Shown here: positions 58,530 through 64,000 of the stretch, piece by piece | Position numbering within the stretch: position 1 is the stretch's first letter | Layout of the letters: each line of letters starts with the position of its first letter | From: Candidatus Flexifilum breve | Lineage (GTDB): Bacteria > Chloroflexota > Anaerolineae > Aggregatilineales > Phototrophicaceae | Length of the DNA: 64,000 bases | Direction: 5' to 3' | Assembly: GCA_016717205.1 (NCBI GenBank) | Contig: JADKGC010000001.1 | Coordinates: 1,178,001-1,242,000 of the forward strand | Notes under the pieces: generated by a model | Seen by the model: only the letters and a program-made list of their open reading frames with translations | The model's database searches: none | What the model was told of the DNA's origin: nothing | Translations under genes and position numbers: made by a program

Positions 58530-59387
58530 ATGAGCCACGCAGCCGAACAGCCCAAGAGCCTCATCGCGAGACTCCGGATTCCCGAAGGTCAATCACTCGT
58601 CTGGTGGCTGATCGATTTGCAGCGCCCGTGGCCGCTGCAGGTGCTCGCGGTCGGGTTGTTCGTGGTCTTATTCCACTTCCTGTTCGGCTGGTCGTGGAGT
58701 TTGACCGTCGCCATGCTCCTGAGCATGTTCCTGCATGAATGCGGGCACGCGCTGGTCTTCAAACTGGCGAATATTCGCTTTCACCTGCTGTTCCTGTTCC
58801 CGCTCGGCGCAGTCGCCGCGCCGATCAACAAAGAGGAAAACGCTCGCTCCGACCAACTGCACTGGGACAGCATCGGTTGGCTGCTGCAAGCTGGGCCAGC
58901 CGTCAACGTGTTGCTGATGCTGTTCGGCGTAGCTGCGCAGGCCCTGCCCGCCGCGCCGGAAGTGAAGGTCTTTGCGCGCGATCTCGTTTACGTGAACGGT
59001 CTGCTTGCCAGCATGAACCTCATTCCGCTGTGGACACTCGACGCCGGGCAGCTCTTCAACGTGATCTATAACTCACTGGAAGAACACGAAGACAAGTTCG
59101 TGACCGGGTCGCTGCTGCTCGGCGTACTGCTGGTGCTGCTGTTCGTGCTGCGCATCCCCGGCATGCTCTCGTGGGCGATGGTGTTCTCAAACACCATCAT
59201 TCATTTTGGCTGGGTCGCGTTCTTGCTGGTGTTCGCCGTGGGCATCCTCAACAAGCAGGCGCACGACAAGCCGGAAAACGCGCAATCGAAGCAGGCGATG
59301 AGCAATCGGCAGGTATTGATCCATCTCGTCGTCTATTTCGCGCTGGTCACGCTCACGCTGTGGGTTGCAGCGGGGGCGCTGGTGTAA
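58530..59387 (+). CDS. M50-family site-2 metalloprotease-like membrane protein
   Basis: 285 residues with about six membrane helices. HECGH (within MFLHECGHALVF, about residues 70-75) is the zinc-binding HExxH. The second motif, NLIPLWTLDAGQ, corresponds to Asn-x-x-Pro-x-x-x-Leu-Asp-Gly with Ala in place of Gly. Such proteases cut membrane-embedded substrates, often anti-sigma factors. No PDZ domain and no substrate gene are visible. AAAGG precedes the ATG. Confidence 0.85.
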   Translation: MSHAAEQPKSLIARLRIPEGQSLVWWLIDLQRPWPLQVLAVGLFVVLFHFLFGWSWSLTVAMLLSMFLHECGHALVFKLANIRFHLLFLFPLGAVAAPINKEENARSDQLHWDSIGWLLQAGPAVNVLLMLFGVAAQALPAAPEVKVFARDLVYVNGLLASMNLIPLWTLDAGQLFNVIYNSLEEHEDKFVTGSLLLGVLLVLLFVLRIPGMLSWAMVFSNTIIHFGWVAFLLVFAVGILNKQAHDKPENAQSKQAMSNRQVLIHLVVYFALVTLTLWVAAGALV

Positions 59388-59462
59388 CTAAGCCAGCAAT
59401 TGACACGCATTCAGCCGTTTCGTAAGCTTGTAGACTAATTTCAACCAGTGAGACTAGTCTGC

Positions 59463-60419
59463 ATGCCATCAACTTATACCAATCCCGTGTATCCGTACTA
59501 CATAGCCGATCCGTTTGTGCTGCGCCACGACGGACACTATTACGCGTACGGCACGGCTGCTCCCAGCGCTGACGGCTGGCAGTTCCCCGTGCTGCACTCG
59601 CCCGATCTCGTGCATTGGGAAGCGGCGGGCTATGCACTGCCCCCCATCCCCGGCGCGGATCAGTATTGGGCGCCGGAAGTCGCCTTCCACGACGGACGCT
59701 TCTATCTGTACTTCTCTGCGCGTGGCCTTGACGACCGCGACCACCAACTACGCGTTGCGGTCAGCGACCAACCGACTGGCCCATTCCTTGATCGCGACGT
59801 TGTGCTCACACCGGACGACCCATTCACCATCGACCCGCATCCCTTCCACGATAGCGACGGCCAATGGTATCTTTTCTATGCGCGCGACTTCCTCACGCTG
59901 GACGGCGAGTACCGCGTCGGCACGGGCATCGTCGTCGACAAACTGATCGACATGGAAACGCTGGCCGGCGATCCGCAGGTCGTGGTGCGGCCACACGCCG
60001 ATTGGCATCTGTTCCAGTCCGAACGCAGCATGTACGGCGCGGTCTACGAGTGGCACACCATCGAAGGCGCGGCGGTCCGGCGGCACAATGGGCGCTACTA
60101 CTGCTTTTACAGCGGCGGCGCGTGGGAACGTGAGAACTACGGCGTAGCGTACGTCGTCGCGGATCACCCCCTCGGCCCGTATCACCGCCCGCCGGAGGCG
60201 GCAACCCCGCTCCTGAAGTCCGTCCCCGGTCAGGTGATCGGCCCCGGTCACAACTCGTTCACCACCGCGCCGGATGGGCAGGAGATCGTCGTCTATCACG
60301 GCTGGGATGTCGAGCGCACCGCCCGCCTCATGCGCATCGACCGCCTGACATGGGACGGCGACACCCCCGTACTGCACGCGCCGACCTTCACGCCGCAGCC
60401 GATCCCGTGGCTGAAATAG
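59463..60419 (+). CDS. Glycoside hydrolase family 43-like protein
   Basis: 318 residues of five-bladed propeller type. YYIADPFVLRHDGHYYAYGT carries the base Asp, FTIDPHPF the pKa-modulating Asp, and VYEWHTIEGAAVRRHNGRYYCFYSGG the acid Glu; GPGHNSFT gives the calcium/His site. Family members cut arabinose or xylose linkages. No signal peptide, so it probably works on imported oligosaccharides. The start is ATG 59463; a GTG at 59448 would add five residues. The second hydrolase gene follows. Confidence 0.85.
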   Translation: MPSTYTNPVYPYYIADPFVLRHDGHYYAYGTAAPSADGWQFPVLHSPDLVHWEAAGYALPPIPGADQYWAPEVAFHDGRFYLYFSARGLDDRDHQLRVAVSDQPTGPFLDRDVVLTPDDPFTIDPHPFHDSDGQWYLFYARDFLTLDGEYRVGTGIVVDKLIDMETLAGDPQVVVRPHADWHLFQSERSMYGAVYEWHTIEGAAVRRHNGRYYCFYSGGAWERENYGVAYVVADHPLGPYHRPPEAATPLLKSVPGQVIGPGHNSFTTAPDGQEIVVYHGWDVERTARLMRIDRLTWDGDTPVLHAPTFTPQPIPWLK

Positions 60420-60493
60420 AAATACATAATCACATGTACATATCTCAAGGCGCAGCAAGAAAGCAATCGCAGTAAACTAACTTGGTATTTGGC

Positions 60494-60519
60494 GGGCGCA
60501 GTCTCCTGCGCCCTTTTTT
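60494..60519 (+). terminator. Terminator hairpin immediately before the second glycoside hydrolase gene
   Basis: GGGCGCAG (60494-60501) pairs with CTGCGCCC (60506-60513), followed by six T (60514-60519). The ribosome site GGAGA begins at the next base (60520) and the ATG is at 60530. It may end GH43 transcription or regulate read-through. Confidence 0.75.
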
Positions 60520-60529
60520 GGAGAATCTG

Positions 60530-61579
60530 ATGCTGCCCAATGAATGCCCGCTCGAACTATGGGCTTTCCTCGAAAATTCTGACTTTCAGCGCATGAAGAA
60601 TGGCGAATTGTATCGTCAGGATGAGGTCAAACTCATCCGCCATGACGAGTTTTTGGAAACGGATTACCAGCTGCTGGTTGATCTCGGCATGGTCGGCGTG
60701 CGCGACGCGGCGCGCTGGTATGTGACGCACCCTGCCCCACACACCTTCGACTGGACGTGGTTGGATCGCGTGGTCGCGGTCGCGGAGAAATCGCATCTCA
60801 CACTCTATCTCGACCTGTGGCACTACGGCTATCCCGACTGGCTCGACCTCATGAGCCCGGAAGCGCCCGCCCACTTTGCCGAATTCGCCCGCGCGATTGC
60901 GCTGCGCTATCCGCAGCTCTCACACTGGTGCATCGCCAACGAGCCGAGTCTGATGGTCGAAATGGCGGGACGCCTCGGCAAATGGCGACCATTCCTGCGC
61001 CGGAAAGAGAATGCGACACGCCTGCGCCGCCAGATCTGCCGCCTGATCATTGAAGCGTCAAAAGCCGTGCTGGAAGTCAAACCGGATGCGCTGCTCATCA
61101 TCCCCGAACCGTGGCATGCGACGCTCAAGCGCTCCGAAGACTATCAGGCCGCGGTCATCGACACGGTGATCGGGCGGCGCGACCCCGAGCTTGGCGGCGA
61201 TCCGCGCTACGTCAGCGTCATCGGCCTGAATCACTACCGCGACTCGACGCTCCCGCCGTTCCATCAACTGGCGCTGAATGCGCGCAAACGCTATCCGGAA
61301 TTCCCGATCTGGTTTACGGAAACGTCCGGGCCGCCGCGCGGCTGGCAGCAAGCCGAGTGGTTCTGGTGGATGCTGGCGGAGACGCGGCTCGCCAATGCGG
61401 GCGGCGCAAACATCCCCGTGTTCACGTGGGCGCCGACGATTTCGATGTATGACTGGGTGGACGAGACCAAGCACCTCGCCAATGGCTTGTGGGTGATCGG
61501 CAAGAACGGCGAACGCAAGCCCAACGGTCACGTGCTCGACGCGATCAAGCTGGCGCGGAAATCCGGCTACATCCGCTGA
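60530..61579 (+). CDS. Clan GH-A glycoside hydrolase-like protein
   Basis: 349 residues with TIM-barrel hydrolase features. WCIANEPSL has the Asn-Glu-Pro acid/base, and PIWFTETSGPPRG carries the nucleophile Glu. Family 1/5/39/53-type enzymes share these; no family can be fixed. No signal peptide. ATG 60530 follows GGAGA; an in-frame ATG at 60482 would read through the terminator. It ends 3 bp from the convergent response regulator gene. Confidence 0.75.
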   Translation: MLPNECPLELWAFLENSDFQRMKNGELYRQDEVKLIRHDEFLETDYQLLVDLGMVGVRDAARWYVTHPAPHTFDWTWLDRVVAVAEKSHLTLYLDLWHYGYPDWLDLMSPEAPAHFAEFARAIALRYPQLSHWCIANEPSLMVEMAGRLGKWRPFLRRKENATRLRRQICRLIIEASKAVLEVKPDALLIIPEPWHATLKRSEDYQAAVIDTVIGRRDPELGGDPRYVSVIGLNHYRDSTLPPFHQLALNARKRYPEFPIWFTETSGPPRGWQQAEWFWWMLAETRLANAGGANIPVFTWAPTISMYDWVDETKHLANGLWVIGKNGERKPNGHVLDAIKLARKSGYIR

Positions 61580-61582
61580 ATT

Positions 61583-62209
61583 TTAAGCATCGCCGTGGAT
61601 GATGTGGCGGTTGAGCGCGACCGCCACTGCCGCCGCGCGATCCGTCACGCCGAGTTTGGCATAGATGTGCTTGAGGTGCGTCTTGACGGTCGCCTCGCTG
61701 ATGTGCAGGCGCTTGGCGATGCCGGCGTTCGTTTCGCCCTTGCCGGCATGGGCCAGCACTTCAATCTCGCGCTCCGTCAGAGCATCGTCGCCCCCGGCGA
61801 ACAAGCGACCGGAGATGCTCATACTCAGCACAGGCTTACCCTCAGCCGCCAAAACGACCGCCCGGTAGAGTTCTTCGCGCGGCGAGTCTTTGAGCAGATA
61901 GCCGAGCGCGCCCGCATCCAGCGCCCGCCGGATATCCTGATCACTGTCATAGGTGGTCAATATCAGAATTCGAGCTTGCGGTTGTGCATCGAGGATCTTT
62001 TGCATGGCGCTCACGCCGTCCAGCACGGGCATACGCAAATCCAACAAAATGACATCGGGCAGCAGTTCGGCGGCCAGTTTGACCGCCAATTGACCATCCT
62101 CCGCTTCGCCGACAATCACAAAGCGCTCATCGCTGCCAAAGATGCCGCGCATGCCTACCCGCACCACCGGGTGATCATCCACGATCAACAAGCGAATCGC
62201 CATGCCCAT
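61583..62209 (-). CDS. NarL/FixJ-family response regulator
   Basis: 208 residues. RLLIVDDHPVVRVGM and Asp in VILLDLRMPVLDG (phospho-acceptor), YLLKDSPRE, then a LuxR helix-turn-helix (LTEREIEVLAHAGKGETNAGIAKRLHISEATVKTHLKHIY). The start ATG 62209 overlaps the kinase stop (TGATG); an ATG at 62203 is also possible. Partner of the kinase at 62209-63372. Confidence 0.93.
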   Translation of the reverse strand: MGMAIRLLIVDDHPVVRVGMRGIFGSDERFVIVGEAEDGQLAVKLAAELLPDVILLDLRMPVLDGVSAMQKILDAQPQARILILTTYDSDQDIRRALDAGALGYLLKDSPREELYRAVVLAAEGKPVLSMSISGRLFAGGDDALTEREIEVLAHAGKGETNAGIAKRLHISEATVKTHLKHIYAKLGVTDRAAAVAVALNRHIIHGDA

Positions 62210-63372
62210 CACTTTCCGTTGAGAGGTAATTCCACGACCAGCGTCGTCCCGTCGTGGGGTGAGCTTTCGATGGAAAGTGTACCGCCTAACGTCTCGATCC
62301 GCTCCCGCATGTTGATCAACCCATAGCCAACCACGTTGAGCGGCAGCGTTAACCCTTGGCCATCATCATTAATGTCCAGCAGTACAGCGTTGGGCACGTA
62401 GGAGAGTGTGATCGTCACGAAGTGCGCGTGCGCATGTTTGCCAACGTTGGCCAGCGCCTCCTGAGTGACGCGCAGCAGCGCCAGTTCATGCGCGGGTGAC
62501 AGAAGCTGCGGCGAACCGGTGATCACCACCTCGGCGGAAACACCGTGCATGTGTGCCCAGCTTTCAGCGACCTGACGCACCCCTTCCTCGAACTTGCGGC
62601 CTTCTAAAGCGGGCGGACGCAGTTCCCAGATGAAGTGCCGCACTTCGCGCAGGTTTTCGCGCGCCATGCGCTTTGCACCGTCGCTGTAGCGCTGAGCCGC
62701 CGCATCATCGGCGGCGGCATCCGCCGCTTCCAGATGGGTCACAATGCCGATCAACCCCTGCGCGATCGTATCGTGCAGTTCACCTGCCAACCGCTGCCGT
62801 TCATGCGCAATCCCCGCCTGCCGCTCCATGGCGGCAATGGTCGTCTGCGCCTCCTTCAATTGCTCAATCAGCGTTTGGCGCTCCTGACTCTGGCGAATGA
62901 TGGCTGTAATGTAATAGCCCAACAGCGCGCCGCCCGCCCATGCCACCGACATAATCAGCATCCACGTCGCCGTGAGGTCGGCATTAATGCGCTGGAGCTG
63001 CAGCAGCACCAGCGTATTGAGCATCAGCGCCAGCCCGACGGCTAACCGCAGTCCGGTAAGGATGAACACATGGGGGAAGAGGCCGCTCAACACCAGCATA
63101 AAAGCGGGGTTGTAGCCCGCCAACGCGTACCAGATCGCCCAACCCACGGCGAAAAACGCCACCCACCCGAGCGGTGGCAGCGTGGACAGGCGCAGCGACA
63201 CCGCGTACCACGCCATCAGCAGTCCAGTGAGCAGAATCGGCAGGATCGGGTCGTTGGTCGAACTGGGATCGAGGACGACCAATCCCAGCGCCAAGGTGCA
63301 CAGGCTGAAAAACACTACATGCCATACACCTGACCAGCGCACCCACGCATCTTTGAGCGTCTTGCCGTCCAT
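62209..63372 (-). CDS. Membrane sensor histidine kinase (NarL-system type)
   Basis: 387 residues: five or six membrane helices (about 15-170), a short coiled coil, then HisKA_3 (RQRLAGELHDTIAQGLIGIV, with the phospho-His) and the ATPase part (QEALANVGKHAHA, NDDGQGL, GYGLINMRERIETLGG). The membrane sensor has no known ligand domain. It shares the class with the kinase at 49816 but has a different sensor. Confidence 0.92.
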   Translation of the reverse strand: MDGKTLKDAWVRWSGVWHVVFFSLCTLALGLVVLDPSSTNDPILPILLTGLLMAWYAVSLRLSTLPPLGWVAFFAVGWAIWYALAGYNPAFMLVLSGLFPHVFILTGLRLAVGLALMLNTLVLLQLQRINADLTATWMLIMSVAWAGGALLGYYITAIIRQSQERQTLIEQLKEAQTTIAAMERQAGIAHERQRLAGELHDTIAQGLIGIVTHLEAADAAADDAAAQRYSDGAKRMARENLREVRHFIWELRPPALEGRKFEEGVRQVAESWAHMHGVSAEVVITGSPQLLSPAHELALLRVTQEALANVGKHAHAHFVTITLSYVPNAVLLDINDDGQGLTLPLNVVGYGLINMRERIETLGGTLSIESSPHDGTTLVVELPLNGK

Positions 63373-63405
63373 GATCTGCTGTCTCCGCTCGTAACTGCGA
63401 TAATT

Positions 63406-63591
63406 TTACCGCTTCTGCTGCGGATCCGGCTTCTTAGGTGACAAAATGGCGTACAGGGCCACGCCCATCGAGATCACGACATAGGCAAAGGTGCGCACAT
63501 CGCCTTGCAGGAAGAAGGTTGTCGCCAGCATCAGAATCACCGCGACAAACGCCACAATCACCCACCGCTGACTCGCTGTCAAGTTCTGCAT
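63406..63591 (-). CDS. Small two-helix membrane protein
   Basis: 61 residues: WVIVAFVAVILMLATTFFL and TFAYVVISMGVALYAIL are two membrane helices, and the tail is KKPDPQQKR. No family is recognised. It lies 33 bp upstream of the kinase gene on the same strand and could be an accessory of the sensor or unrelated. An ATG at 63591 is present but the ribosome site is weak. Confidence 0.55.
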   Translation of the reverse strand: MQNLTASQRWVIVAFVAVILMLATTFFLQGDVRTFAYVVISMGVALYAILSPKKPDPQQKR

Positions 63592-63785
63592 GATTTTCTA
63601 CCCTTAAGCTCCATGTATTCGGTAGCTTTAAGGCTAGATCACCTCAGCGTGGGCAGCATCCCCCATGAAGCGATCCTCAGGTCATCCGTTCGAGGGATGC
63701 GGTTATAGCAGCACAGCAACATCTGTGTTAAGAACCGGCAGATACCTTATGCGCACGTCCACGTCCAGCTTGATCACGATAATGC
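63592..63785. other. Intergenic, no gene seen
   Basis: No coding frame, hairpin or palindromic repeat of the other classes is apparent in this divergent gap of about 200 bp. Confidence 0.4.
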
Positions 63786-63791
63786 TATAAT
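63784..63791 (+). promoter_or_regulatory. Extended -10 promoter before the Uma2 gene
   Basis: TGCTATAAT (63783-63791) is an extended -10; no -35 is evident. It matches the element before ftcD (16470-16478). Confidence 0.45.
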
Positions 63792-63818
63792 GTAATCAAG
63801 TGGAGACGAGGAACAGCG

Positions 63819-64000
63819 ATGGTTGCGGTCGAAAAACGCGTGTGGACTCCCGAAGAATATCTCGCCTATGAGCGCGCGAGTCAGGAACGGCACGAGCTGA
63901 TCAACGGCGAAATCCGGTTGATGTCGGGCGCGAGTGAAGAACACGTCACCATCGTCATCAATACGGCGTCAAGCTTACACAGTCAACTGCGCAAACGTCC
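63819..64000 (+). CDS. Uma2 family endonuclease-like protein (3' end cut by window edge)
   Basis: The first 60 residues are seen. VWTPEEYLAYERASQERHELINGEIRLMSGASEEH matches the N-terminal part of Uma2 (DUF820) proteins, restriction-endonuclease-fold proteins that are amplified in Chloroflexota and Cyanobacteria. The catalytic core lies beyond the window. GAGGA 7 nt before the ATG supports the start. The biological role of Uma2 proteins is poorly known. Confidence 0.8.
   Translation, partial: MVAVEKRVWTPEEYLAYERASQERHELINGEIRLMSGASEEHVTIVINTASSLHSQLRKR

Noticed and set aside
60482..60530. Start of the second hydrolase at 60482
   Set aside because: The first 16 residues would be encoded by a terminator hairpin and T run; GGAGA is correctly placed for 60530.

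Overview
The window is GC-rich bacterial chromosome, most likely from a member of the Chloroflexota (Anaerolineae-like). This is an inference. The signs are a LysW-carrier lysine operon of Thermus/Chloroflexota type, a System I cytochrome c maturation cluster with a Cys-type CcmE, many NarL-family two-component pairs, SpoIIE/RsbW/STAS partner switching, and intergenic regions packed with short GC-rich palindromic repeats. No rRNA, tRNA, CRISPR array, phage or transposase gene was seen.

Layout. 1-6570: the start of an exported protein (cut by the window edge), a MutS-like ATPase, a D-aminoacylase-like amidohydrolase, a pirin and a DUF5996 protein. 6680-16430: one long plus-strand lysine operon (lysW-lysX-lysY-lysZ-lysJ-lysK, homocitrate synthase, homoaconitase lysT/lysU, homoisocitrate dehydrogenase). 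It is preceded by what looks like a Lys-codon leader-peptide attenuator and ended by a good terminator. 16470-23435: a histidine degradation operon (ftcD-fchA fusion, hutU, hutI, a membrane methyltransferase, hutH) that turns histidine into glutamate plus a one-carbon folate. 23773-27782: a minus-strand cell-wall amino-sugar salvage operon (GntR regulator, AmiE-like serine hydrolase, BadF-type kinase, murQ) with a DasR/NagR-like operator. 27818-31720: a degenerate nucleotidyltransferase, a HAD-GmhA fusion and a frameshifted cytochrome P450. 31867-37550: a partner-switching signalling operon (membrane SpoIIE phosphatase, 1149-residue double-cyclase/ATPase/TPR protein, RsbW-type kinase, STAS antagonist). 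37922-42471: a secreted serine hydrolase, a 2-hydroxyacid dehydrogenase, and feoB-feoA ferrous iron uptake.

42669-57630 looks like one respiratory island. The minus-strand ccm cluster (ccmE-F-H-resA-ccmI-like-cytochrome c-ccmC-ccmD) attaches haem to apocytochromes. Divergently there is a NarX/NarL-like sensor and regulator, followed by a five-gene complex: a monohaem cytochrome, an octahaem cytochrome, a nonahaem cytochrome, a Tat-exported four-cluster ferredoxin and an NrfD quinone-interacting membrane protein. The complex has 18 CxxCH motifs and no molybdopterin subunit. It is the best candidate for an undescribed system here.

57830-64000: a CsbD stress protein, an M50 site-2 protease, two glycoside hydrolases, a second NarL-type two-component pair, a small membrane protein and the start of a Uma2 endonuclease.

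Palindromic repeats of at least four sequence classes fill most gaps between genes. One lies inside the lysK reading frame. Another has been split by a 126-bp inverted-repeat element. Two longer copies (about 165 bp) look like a structured mobile element.
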